From NCBI RefSeq assembly GCF_052324685.1, contig NC_135226.1, positions 18,038,889-18,102,888 of the forward strand: a stretch of 64,000 nt of DNA. Reading direction: 5' to 3'. The DNA comes from Brachyhypopomus gauderio (Eukaryota > Chordata > Actinopteri > Gymnotiformes > Hypopomidae). The notes beneath the pieces are model-generated. The model worked only from the letters and a program-made list of their open reading frames with translations. It was not told the origin of the DNA and made no database searches. A program made the translations under genes and the position numbers. Of the stretch, positions 45,360-57,000 are shown one piece after another (positions within the stretch are counted from its first letter, which is position 1; each line of letters opens with the position of its first letter).

Positions 45360-48202
45360 GGTGTGTATGGGTGTGTATGGGTGTGTGTGTATGTGTGTGT
45401 GTGTGTGTGTGTGTGCGCATGTGTGTGTGTGTGTGTGTGCGCGTGTGTGTGTGTGTGTATGGGTGGGGCTTGGAATGCTGTAATTTAAAGGGGATTAAAG
45501 ACTAACGGCACTCACTCGAAGCCCATGAACAGGAACTGTAGCCACAACCAGGCCAACGTCAACATGATCAGCATGTTGGGAAACGCGAAGCCGAACCAGG
45601 AGGCGAAATTGATGACGTCAGCATTCTGCGGAAACAATCTGGGGTCGAAGGGAAAAGGGCACGTCACATTATTCATCTCATGAAGGTAGAATGAGAGTGT
45701 GAGAACGAGAGGAGACAACAGGAGAAATAGTACATTCTAATGAGCAAATGCAGAGGGGAAAAAAGAAGACTTTCTATGAAATTCGATCTTACCTGAAGTT
45801 TGGAAAGATCGAATGAGTTTTTTATAGTAATTTAGGTTTGACACCCACTGGTTCATTTGACCTTTCAGCACCAGGTTAGGCCCTGTGCCCGTTAGCGTGG
45901 CCGTTCCCCCGATGCTGGCAGCGTAGCACACACACAGAGTCATGCCCTTACACACACGCCACCTCTCCGCATCACCGCCGTGCCGCGGTGTCTCCGCCGC
46001 CGTGTCCAGGCTGCTCAACACCACCACTGTAAGGTGTTGAGAAAATTAGTTTTTGCTTAGCAATAACATTAGCAGAAGTATATTTTGCTCATCAATAAAA
46101 TTGGTATTAGAATTAGATATATAATTGTTAATTAGATAAATAATTGCTGCCTTAAATGTTTTAAGCTATATATTTTGAGAAGGGCCATACAGCCTATCAG
46201 AAAATACTTTGGTCTAAGGCGAGTGTTAGACTCTTGTGAAGTGTCTGTAGAATCTGTTCTATACTGATAAGCCCCACAGAAGGTCACTTGCACCAACTGC
46301 CTGAATGACACCCTATCAGGTTGGGACACAGTGAACATGAAATAACGCCATGAAATAAAGTCATGCATGTATGTACGAGGACTCTATGTATGACCATGCA
46401 AGAGGACTTTAAGGGGTGAAGCAGTAGTATATAAACCTCTGATGTAAATGTTAGAATGTGTGAGATCCCCGGAGATATTTCTGTTTTAATAAAGGCATTT
46501 TTGGTATTGCTATAATTTTGGTATGTTGTTCCTATGTTGTTCTCCTTTTGCATCAAACGAACGTGCTGGGCTAAAGTGGTTGATAGAAGCTCAAGCCCTA
46601 ACAAAGGCCAGCAAACACACACAGGTGCACTGAAAGCCATCGGTTTCCGCAGGCCACATGCTTCTCTCATAATCCAAATGAGCCCTGTTTAACGTGAAGG
46701 ACAGACGTTCCACGACCCCGAGTGCCCAGTCAACCCTCGTCTGAAACTTCTCCCCGCAGAGGAATAGATTGAAAAGCCCTGGTACTAAAACCTTACATTT
46801 GTGGTTTTAAATAAGGCGCTTAGCACACTGTGACATGTACACTTTCCACCTTACACGGAGTTGGCAGCAGGGTCACAAACCCTCTGTGATCTAAGCCCCC
46901 TGTGCTTTCTAAGTGTAGCCCTGCGTCGTTACCTGCGTCTTTATATTTGGCCAGCTGGGGGCGCCGCGTCTCCGGGCCCCGACTGGACACCTGGCTGCAG
47001 CCCACGGGCTCCAGCAGAGGCTCGGGGGAGTCCAGCTGCTCCAACACGGCCTGCATAATGGGCACCATCATGGCCGTGGTGGCCGTGTTACTGATCCACA
47101 TGGAGAGGAAGGACGTCACCCCCATGAAGCCCAGCATCAGACTGCGTCCCGGCCCAGAGGAAGAAGAGGGAGAGAGAGAGAATCTGCTTAATGTCGGACC
47201 CAAAACAGGAGCCTCCGCATCTCGGCGGGCGGGTCACCCACAGCGCCGGCCGCACTCCCACGACGAGCAACACTCGGAGGGCGATGCGCTTGTGCAGGTT
47301 CCAGTGCTCAACCGCCACAGCCACGAGCAGGCCGCCCACGAACAGCATATTGGTGTCCCTCAGGTACTGCACGCACACCTGCAGGACAGCGCAACTCCAG
47401 TTTATCAATGAAACCACGCCCCCCACCCACCCACCCACCCACTCCGTGCACGGCGCGCGCGCGCACTCCCGTGCAGCGACGTCTACCTGCTTCGACTGCA
47501 TGATGCCGAACAGCGGGAAGAGGAGGGCGGGTAGGAGCGCGGTGATGGCCAGCGGGAGAGCCTCCGTGCACCAGTACACCGCCATCAGCAGGATCACATA
47601 GGCGCAGCTGGCCTCCTGAAACACACACGCACTCCCTCGGTGACACACCCTCACTGCAACGGGCGGTACTTGCGTTTTAAATGTGCAGTACTAGTTGCAC
47701 ACGAGCGAGCGATAATATGGATAAAGAACACATCGGAGCTTTTAAAGGAAAAATCAGACAAGCCACGAATGTGCTAATAGCCATTGAAGGTTTAAATGTC
47801 TTCTAATAAAATCCAAAAATGCATTTACAAGAAATAAAAATAATAATAAATTTTAAATTATTTTGCTGTATAAAAAAGCACATTTACAGCTTGCGATTTA
47901 CTTAATTAAAACAAAGTGAACAAAAATTCATGGCATGTGACATTACGGGGCAGCCGGACAAAGTTCCGCTGTTGCCCTTAACGAGTAAAATAAAATCAGA
48001 AAGGTACGATTGGGATTAGGATCAAGATAAGCAGGCACACAAAAAATGTTAAACATGTTAATACACTTCATCTGATACACTAAATGTCGATTTAACATAC
48101 CGTTGTGCCGTTAACAAGTGGAAGAGGAAGAAGTATCAAAGGTGTAAAGGCCAGTATGAAGCCATGCTTGAAAGTCCAGAGCGATTTTAGTATTGGTGAC
48201 AT
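42006..48202 (-). CDS. slc13a5-like: SLC13 family Na+/di- or tricarboxylate cotransporter (SLC13A2/SLC13A5 type), intact
   Basis: Twelve exons, high to low: 48202-48101, 47615-47487, 47378-47242, 47141-46933, 46026-45849, 45638-45516, 45078-44866, 44688-44582, 44205-44114, 43966-43805, 42769-42632, 42131-42006. They sum to 1716 nt, 571 residues plus stop, phases all closing; human SLC13A2 and A5 also have 12 exons and 568-592 residues. The family imports succinate, citrate and similar anions with sodium across the plasma membrane. Both SNT-type sodium/substrate motifs are present: SNTAT at 140-144 and SNVAT at 469-473. Other landmarks: [14 protein letters not shown] (exon 2), [18 protein letters not shown] (exon 5), [20 protein letters not shown] (exon 9), [19 protein letters not shown] (exon 11). 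NRT near the C-terminus could be glycosylated. Residues match SLC13A2 and A5 about equally, so the paralogue is uncertain. Exon 12 uses an AAG acceptor. Confidence 0.92.
42226..42380. mobile_element. Miniature hAT element (155 bp) in SLC13 intron 11
   Basis: Starts CAGGGCCGGAGTGG and ends CCACTCCGGCTCTG, inverted repeats with one mismatch, bounded by the perfect 8-bp duplication AGTGTGGA (42218-42225, 42381-42388). Different family from the three near 12 and 21 kb. Non-coding. Confidence 0.93.
42967..43202. repeat. CTGCCCC repeats and GT microsatellite in SLC13 intron 10
   Basis: About seven units of a 9-bp CCTGCCCCT/A motif at about 42973-43036, then a GT array at about 43152-43202. Confidence 0.9.
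44283..44533. repeat. 10- and 19-bp decamer-type tandem repeat in SLC13 intron 8
   Basis: CTCAGACCCA and CTCAACCCG units alternate, then a homogeneous CTCAGACCCA run, then CTCAGACCAA. The gradual switch between sub-units shows local expansion of single variants. It fills most of the intron between exons 9 and 8. Confidence 0.93.
45118..45465. repeat. GT/TATGGG microsatellite filling SLC13 intron 6
   Basis: About 350 bases of GT repeats with regular TATGGGTG interruptions. The whole intron is only 45079-45515. In the sense of the minus-strand gene it is a CA repeat ending about 40 bases before the acceptor of exon 7. Confidence 0.95.
46030..46930. other. SLC13 intron 4, possible solo LTR
   Basis: No exon. 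Between about 46170 and 46560 a GTATATAAAC box (46429-46438) is followed about 55 bases later by AATAAAGGC (46487-46495), the compact TATA-to-polyadenylation layout of a retroviral-type LTR. Ends and a target-site duplication were not resolved, so this remains tentative. Confidence 0.3.
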
Positions 48203-48285
48203 CTCCAAATGAGGAGGAATCCTGCATAAAGAAGAAGAAGTTGTCGGACCTTCTCTTTTTAACTACTCGAGCAGGCAAGCAGGCA

Positions 48286-48418
<133 letters not shown>

Positions 48419-48419
48419 A

Positions 48420-50120
48420 TAGAGCATCCTCATGGATGCAATCGGTGTCCCTCCACGGTCAGGTCATACGTGCTTTAAATATTTGCGCCTATATGCTTCA
48501 TTTTACGGTATTTCGCTGCTCAGCGCCAACTTCAGGACTAGGACTTCAGTGCGGATTTTTGACTAATGGTACCGTAGAATCTACCTACATCTGCACTGGT
48601 GACAGACAAAGGCTGACACTCTTGTGTGGTAGTATTATTTTGGCATTATATAATGCTATTATAATATTATATAACTATTCATGTAAACAGGTTTACACTT
48701 TCAGAATTAAATATATATTTATACATCATTACAAATACAAGGATTTAAATGTAGACTGATTAAAAACTGGTATATTATGCTGCTAACAGTCTGCTCAGTT
48801 GGCAGGATGGTTGAGCTCCAGCATAGTCAAGCCCTACAATACATTTCAGACAAACATTAAAACTGTTTTGTTCAGTGTTTATTAAGCAATTGAAATATAT
48901 TACTGTGTTTAATGTAATGATGCAAGTACATTAGTTAAATCAAGTAAAGCACTTATGAATGTAGTAAAAGTGCGTATCTACACTGAAGCTCCTCAACACA
49001 CAGGGAGGTGTTTTGCTGTGCATAGACGGCCTTCGTGTGGCTTCGTAATACCGTAAAATGAAGCATATAGGCGCAAACTGATTTAAAGCGGGGGTGACCG
49101 TGAACCGCTAAAGCGCGGATAACTGGACAGCGGGACGATCCCTGACGGAAGGTGTCTCGTTATAGATTGCACACATTTCAGGTGCAGGACAACACTTCAC
49201 ATGAGCCTGCATTTGTTGGGTCTTTTTGAATGAAAACCTAGGCTTTCTGTGTAGTAAATCTAACTGTTAGACTTTTACGTATTCCGTTAGTTTTATATAA
49301 TGCGATTGTTGTAACGTTTCCCAGGCAATGGTGAAAACCCGTAACCTTTAACTAGTTCACAGAAACAAGTGTAATGGTGTGTGATTACTATTTGAATTTG
49401 AGTATACCGCCTCCTTGTGGGAGAAAAGTATATTTCTCTGTAGTATGCTTTATTTTCATACCAAAGCTTAGCTGTAATTCATTATCATAGATCAGCCAAA
49501 TTCCGTTGTAATATTGAGTTCATGGCCATAAACTACAGAAAGAAACGATTTGAGTAAGTGAATGTGAACTTGTAACTGCAAGCAACTGAATTGGTTTCCC
49601 TAACAAGCCATTGCAAAGAGTGCTCAGAATAACCCGCTCGTAATCACATGAGCGCTTGAAAGCATGAGGAACTGCAACGCCAAGGAAGTCTGAAGAAAAG
49701 CTCCAAGTGCATCAAATGACATTTCTGTGACAGAGAAACAGGACGTTTCGGACAGAGGTCCTTCAACAGATTTGCAAGCAAAGTGCTTCTGAACTAATAG
49801 GAGGAAGAACCAGATTGTATGAAAAAGTAGACGTTTAAATCTGCTATAAAAATAATATGCGCTTAAATAAATAAATATATATATATATATATATATTATT
49901 GCCTTGTTTTAGGTTATGGCAAATCTTCGTAAAAGCAAAAAAAATGAGGGATATTTTCACAGTCACATGAGTGGTTGAGAGGATTTTGAAAAGTTGTTGA
50001 TATCGAGCGTCAGCGACACTAATGCGTAAATCTGTAAACCAGTTTGTGGGACTATAAGGTCTCGCGGCCGCTCGAGACGGTAAATCCGCATGTCGACACC
50101 ATCGTGCTGCACGCGCACGC
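48420..50120. other. Intergenic region between divergent SLC13 and wdr81
   Basis: No gene recognised. A short AT array is at about 49873-49896. Near the right end, about 50060-50140, base composition becomes CpG-rich (GCGGCCGCTCGAGACGG, ACGCGCACGCGCACGTG), as expected for the wdr81 promoter. A partial copy of the 48486-48507 sequence occurs inverted near 49052-49075. Confidence 0.55.
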
Positions 50121-50155
50121 GCACGTGAGAGTCACGTGCTCCCAAACTCAACATC

Positions 50156-50278
50156 ATGGCTCCTGTCATCCTCGAAGGATACAAAAACATTGTCAGCTCC
50201 TCAGAATCCAAAGTCCTCCAGTTGAATATTTTCCACGCGAATCTCCGCTGGATGTCACAACAAAATTGTCTGGCGTAG
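50156..50278 (+). other. Upstream open reading frame in the probable wdr81 5' UTR exon
   Basis: An ATG at 50156 opens a 40-codon frame (MAPVILEGYKNIVSSSESKV at its start) ending at TAG 50276-50278. It lies just downstream of the CpG-rich stretch and before a good donor (GAG/GTAAGG after 50370). An acceptor at 50926 leads into the exon with the wdr81 start codon. It is therefore probably a translated or scanning-regulatory uORF of wdr81. I do not recognise the peptide; it could also be the first exon of another gene. Confidence 0.4.
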
Positions 50279-51077
50279 TTAGACTACATCAATGCGCCGG
50301 GGAGCCATGGGGCGTGTAATAATGACACCAACTGTTATGCACAACAGTTTCTGACCACCTGACCACAGAGGTAAGGGGCTGCTAGCTTGTTAGCCTGTTA
50401 GCTGCTAGCTACGCTGTTTGGCTAGCTGGCCAGCGTCGATATTGTTTTAGTGTCTTGACCAACATTTGCGGTTGTTGTTTAAATTAGTCTGTTTCGGTGT
50501 TTAAATGTCTAGTCATACGGGTAACGGGTATTTTAATGTGTAACTTTACTGGTGTCGAGCAACTAACATGCCCCCAAAATGTTACACTTAATGAGTGGAG
50601 TGGAGTGAACCGTGTGTGTGGTGTGACTCTGTTGTGCTGCTGTGTGGTTGAGGAAAGTTCATGTCTTGTGCTTTCTTTCGCCGAATCTTCTCAAACCAAA
50701 TGGATGTTCAATCATGATTGATAATGAGAGGGAAATGGCATGTATGTCATGGATGTTTTCATGAAGCGAACAGGCTATGATCCCAGAATAGTGTTTGGAA
50801 TGCCACCAACTTTTGGTATGCACATCAGAGTTTACACTGTATGACGACTATGTTTTTGTGATGTGCTCTCTCAAGTATTACTGTATTATTGTCGCGCATT
50901 TTACATCTTGTGTTTTATTTCCACAGAAATTCAGAGATCGCTGAAGCAACTGGTCCATCTATTTCTAAACTTCTCATGGGGAAATAGGAGGGCCACGCAG
51001 TTCCTCTTCTTGAGGAGCGGGTTAACACCTCGACTGCAAGACTTGGACTTGCTCTGGTTAAAACATAAGAGTTTGCC

Positions 51078-54000
51078 ATGGAGTGGTTGACCTCAGCATT
51101 TGAGAGGGACATGGGAGTTGACCAGCGGCAGATTGGACCTGGGCCGCGACCGCACGAACTGGTGGCACTTGTTCCGACCCGCTGGGTGATGGCACTGAGG
51201 GACAGGAGAGTGACTCGCTGTGCTCGTTACGAGTGCGTTAGTGACGGAGATGTCCGCACTCTTCTGCAGCGCACTCAGGTAAAGCTTCCACCTGGCTGGA
51301 CCCGTGTTTGCATCCAGGGCCTAAGGAAAAGCAAGCTGGGATACAGGCTTGCCAAAGACCCTGTCTGCCAGGGGGGGGCGCTCTCCCAGGACTCCTTCAT
51401 GAGACAGATGCAGGAGGTGTCGCAGTGCAACATCAGGTATAGTTGGTCAGCATGAGTAAAGAGTCACTTGTGGAAAGCACAAAGGCACAATTTGAATTTT
51501 TGTGTGTGAATTTTCTCTATTAACATTCCATAATATAATTTACATTTTCATTCCATTGTGCAGTTGACTCCAAGACCTTTCTTAAGGAGCATTAAATCCT
51601 AGTGTAAATCTGAAACAAGCCATATACACTATTTTCCCTTGTTTTGCCGAAGTCCTGTGGTACTGGCAGGTCTGCAGTATATATGTGCAAATGTCATGGC
51701 AGTCATGGCCTGGTGGTTAGGGAACTGGTCTTGTGACCGGAGGGTCATGGGTTCGATTCCCAGACCTGAGGCCATGACTGAGGTGCCCCTGAGCAAGGCC
51801 CTTAACCCTCAATTGCTCACTTGTATAAAAATGTAAGTCGCTCTGGATAAGGGCGTCTGCCAAATGCTGTAAATGTAAATGTCACCTTCAAGCTGTAAAT
51901 TATTATTTTCTAAAAATTCCCTTCATGTTAGAGCTGAAGTTTATTTTTGCGTTTTATAGGAATCTGTGGCATGAAGCATATATGAAGCACGTGCAACCAT
52001 ATGCAGGACCTATTGAACAAATACAGGTGTCAGCTGCCGATGCTGTTCGCCAGGCATTGCAGAAACTGTTCGGTAGCACTTTTCTCTCCACTGACCGGGT
52101 TTCACCATCCCTCTCTCCAGCCAGAGAGAAAAACAAAGAGTGTCTTCTATCATCCGGTTTCTCTGCTCCCAAGCAAAACGCAGAAACCTTGTGTCCAAAT
52201 GTGCTCCCAGCTGAATGCTTGCTTGAGTCAGCCGAGGTGTTGTACGTCATTCTCCCATACACTCAATATTCTCTTCATGACATCGTCACCTTCAGTCCAG
52301 CTAAGCTTGCAAACAGCAATGCCAAGGTGCTGTTCATTTTGTACCAAGTGCTCATAGCAATGCGTGAGTGCCATGGATCAGGACTGTCCTGTGGAGAGCT
52401 CTCTTTGCAGGACGTAGCTATTGACGAGCAGCTCTGCAGTCGTCTCAAGATATCGCTTGCACATTATGAACAACTGGGAGAGGACAAGCCTGCGGAAGAG
52501 TCTGCAACAGCAAGACAAGTGCCACAAAGTTTAAATGTACTAAAATATTTTGGTGAACAGCACTGTCAGGACTGTGTGGGTGACCTCAAGTCTTTGGTTC
52601 TGGACTGGGTGTATGGTAGAGTCAGCAACTTCAGTTATTTGATGGAGTTGAATCGACTAGCGGGACGACGTGAGGGCGACCCTAACTATCACCCCGTTTT
52701 ACCCTGGGTTGTGGATTTCACTGTGCCGTATGGGAAATTCCGTGATCTCCGGAGGTCAAAGTTTCGTCTGAATAAGGGTGACAAACAACTAGATTTTACC
52801 TATGAAATGACCAAAGAAGCCCTCGCAGCAGCCGTGGCTGGTGGAGGTGGTGGAAATGTCTTTCCGTCTGATCTGGGCGCATCGGTTTGTCCTAGTGGTT
52901 CAGGGCAGTCGGATCATCTCCATGTACCTCATCATATTTCAGATGTTCTATCAGACATCACCTATTATGTCTACAAAGCTAGACAAACGCCCAAATCTGT
53001 TCTATGTAGCCATGTTCGCTCCCAGTGGGAGCCCAATGAATACCCAGCTAGCATGGAGCGTATTCAGAGTTGGACTCCAGATGAATGCATTCCGGAATTC
53101 TATACAGATCCTTCCATATTCCGTTCCATTCACCCGGACATGCCAGATCTTGATGTGCCTCCGTGGTGTAGCTCTTCCGAGGAATTCATTGCGGTCCACA
53201 GACGCCTCTTGGAGAGCCGTGAAGTGTCCCAGCAGCTACACCACTGGATTGACCTGACGTTTGGTTACAAATTGTCGGGTAAAGAAGCTGTGAAGGCTAA
53301 AAACGTATGCTTACACTTGGTGGATAACCACACCCATCTGAGTAGCTATGGAGTGGTTCAGCTGTTCGATCAGCCTCACCCACCCCGCCTCGCACCTTAT
53401 CAGTATTCACCAGCAGAACCGCCGATCTTTGGTCCTGTCAGTGTGTCCACATGGCAAATCCCACAACTCGATGCCCCAATGGAAGGCGTGGATGGAATGG
53501 TCCCAGAGGCAGTTGGATGTGAGTCTAGTGGTTGGACGTTGGTTGACCGGGATGAAGAGCTTGAGCAAGGAACAGAAGCTCTCGATTCCTTAAGTGCTTC
53601 AGTTTCTGCTACATCGGCTGTAACGGTGCCTGTTGTGAGCACCGTGGGGAAAGTGATTGGAGAGCACACTGCTTTGGCAGTGTCTCCCTCTCACAGTTCG
53701 TTTCCTGCAGAAACATCAGGCAGTGCCACAAATGTATTGGGACCAGGAATTAGGGGTGCTGGTCTTCAGAGAGGAACTTCCAGTATTAAGAAGCAAGAGG
53801 GTTTTACTGCCACTAACGTAGACGATTTCAAAATAAGCTTGCCTGAAGGATTCAAACCTTTGCAGCCTTTAGAAGAGTTAGAGAAGCTGAATAATTTCCT
53901 GGTTAAAGGATTACACTCCGAAGTTCATTGTTCAATGGATGGGGACAACACTGTATCAATGGCACCTCTGTCTTTTGTAGACCTCTTTCACAGAGACATG

Positions 54001-57000
54001 CAAGCCTTGGGCGTCTTTACTGCAGAAATATTTTATTCTTCAAAACTGCCAGGTGCAAAGCCCGGTACACCGTTGTGTGACCGTTATAAGGCAGTAATGA
54101 AGCTTTGCGTCGCCAGTCTTCGAGATGTACCTCTACCCCTTCATCATGCACTTCAGAGCCTTCTGCAGATTCACAAACACACATCCGAGACTGATTCACT
54201 GAACCTCTGTCCACCACGTCTTTTTAAATATGACCCAGTATATGAGGGTCTTCCACCACCAAACCCCTGGCAGTTCCTTAGTCCAGTCCTTTCTCCATTA
54301 CCCTTTCCAGAATACTTTCCGTCCCTGCATCAATTCATTTTCTCTTACCATTCCAAGATGCAGTCCATCAACACCATTCAGGGACGGGATGTCGTGTTCA
54401 ACTTGTGGCAACAGCTCCAAACTCTCCTGCAAGCCGATATCACTGCGGAGGGCCTGGAGATTCTCTTACCCTTTGTGCTCGCTTTAATGACGGAGGAGTC
54501 AACGGCCGTCTACGCCGCCTGGTACCTATTTGAGCCCGTCTCCAGGGTACTCGGGCCTCGCAACGCGTCAAAATACTTGATAAAACCACTGGTGGGTGTG
54601 TACGAGAACCCGCGCTGTCTCCGTGGACGTTTCTACCTCTACACAGACTGTTTTGTGCTGCAGCTTATTGTGCGGTTGGGCTTGCAAGCTTTTCTCTCCA
54701 GTCTCCTGCCTCACGTACTCCAGGTCATCACTGGTTTTGAGAGCTGCAGCACCGGCACAGGCAACGAGTGGGATGGACCTAAAGTCTTAAGGGGTGCTGT
54801 AGGTGGCTTGGGAGAAGAGGAAGAATACGAGTGTGAAAATGGAAGACCGTCGTCGGCTGCCACGGCTGGCAAAGTAGGAGGCGGGAGTGGGGCTGGTGGT
54901 GGAGGTGTGGGCAGTGTTGGAGACCCAGGACTTGTGGACTATTCTTCGGGCATCAGTCTCAGTGACCAGGTCTTTCTGGCTGAAGGTGAGGACTTCCAAA
55001 ATGGCTTTTATGTCAATAATGGATCGGCTGTGCCAGGCGTTGGAAGTGCTGCTAAACAGCAGGGCCTTGTTGCAAACAAGGACCAAGACCAGGAGGCTCT
55101 CAGTATGGGGAAACTAAGTGACAAGAGCAGTGCTAGCGAGACATCCATCGGAGATGGAGACTCCACCAAAGATCGTGCGAGTATAAAGTCTGCTGACAGC
55201 AGTCAGGACTTGAAGCAGGGCAGTGACGGAGAAGATGGAGGAGAGTTGGATGAGGAAGAGGAGGCGTTGGAGGGCGTAGTACAGAACGTTCCCGGTCTTG
55301 AACTCACTCTCTCTGGCTGCACAGAGGATTCGGATACCACAGTTGGCACTCTAGAGGGGGACTTCATGAATGGAATTGCACAAGGAGAATCGGAGAAAAG
55401 CATGGTGGAGGAGGAAGATGAGCAAGACCCCTCGGAGGACTCTGAGGAAAAAGAGCACAAGATCTTATTGGGTAAGCTTTTCTGAAAATGCTTTTCTTTC
55501 ATTGATTATATACACTAAAGTGTCTGATTTATTTATTTTTTTTAGATATTATTTTTATTTTCAGTGTTCATAAATATTGGTATTGTATGATCAGTTGTTC
55601 AGAATTGCTCACTAAATGTTAACCGTTTACAGACACCGTTTGCAAGACTGTCAGATGGCTTTCTGCTAAATTGGGACCTACAGTAACCTCTCGATATGTG
55701 GCTCGAAATCTGCTGAGGCTGCTAAATACTTGCTACATAGGTAAGAACTGGTGCGGGCACACCCTCAGAAGTGTCATTGCTTTTTACATTCGTCATGTTG
55801 CCAGTAATCCAGTTTTATTTTACAATGCTTGCTTCTTTCTTCCTGTAGGGCCCGAGAAACACCAGTTTGTGCCAAATGCAACTGAGGAGTGTGGTCTTGA
55901 ATCTGTGGGGAGTGTGTATGAAAAGAAATCAATTGTTGGTGACCAGACAGCAAAGCCAGTTCTTGATTGTCTCATCTACATAGCACACCTGTATGGAGAA
56001 CCGGTTTTGACTTATCAGTACCTCCCATACATTGGTTACCTGGTAAGACTTTGGTGAATTATCTGTTCAAACTTACTTAAATGCTTGAGTGTGGGAATCT
56101 ACTTTATTTATGACTGACTGCATATTTTAATTTAACTTTTTATATATTTCACACAAATAGACAAATAACACACAACCACAATAACAACAATTAACAATTA
56201 ATCATCATCAAAGAAAGAAAAAAAGTAATTTACAAATAGTAAAGTAATATCATTCAGCAACACAGAGCACTTTCAAAATAACTGTGCACATTGACACACT
56301 GCGCCAGTAATAAACCTGTGGTCACACCATCAAAAATAATATATAAATTCTTATGAAAGCATTCTGCATTTATCTTGAAAATCAGTCTTGTTTCCACCAT
56401 ATTTTTCAGGCCTGAATTCAGGGTAAAATTACCATGAATCTATTGCATTCTGTAAATGTTAGTAGAAACAAATCTTTAGCTAAAGAAAACATCTTCATCT
56501 TATGTGAGGTGATGACTGGTTATCTTTTGGCTTAGTGAGCAGTTATTTGCTGTCAGCAGGAAAATGGCTGCTTAATTCAGAATTCCTCACATGACTTTTC
56601 GTTGGCTGAATATCTAGTTGATGAGCATGGTATTCTTCTCTCAGCAACTACAGCAACTTTCAGTGTGCCTTGTAAAAACTGAGTGGTCCGTTCAGTGATC
56701 AATCAATAACTGTATAATGGCTAATGACTTGAAAACAATCAGAGTGTGCTCAGTTTCCTTGCTGTTATAAGCTACCACTGTGTGATGAATACATTTTTTG
56801 TGTTCCCGTCCTCGAAAGCTATGATGGTAGTGCGTGTGATGATGTAATGAACACGTGCTCTTTCTCGACCCTCTCGAGGTCTGTCCGCCCCCCTCGTGTC
56901 GTCTGAACTCTCGGAAGGAAGCGGGCCTTCTGGGCGCGGTGGTGCTGACCCAGAAGATCATCGTTTTCTTGTCAGACACGACCCTAATGGACATGCTGAT

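Noticed and set aside
51692-51770. A tRNA gene in wdr81 intron 1
   Set aside because: A and B boxes are present, but the sequence continues into a SINE body and tail and does not form a full cloverleaf.
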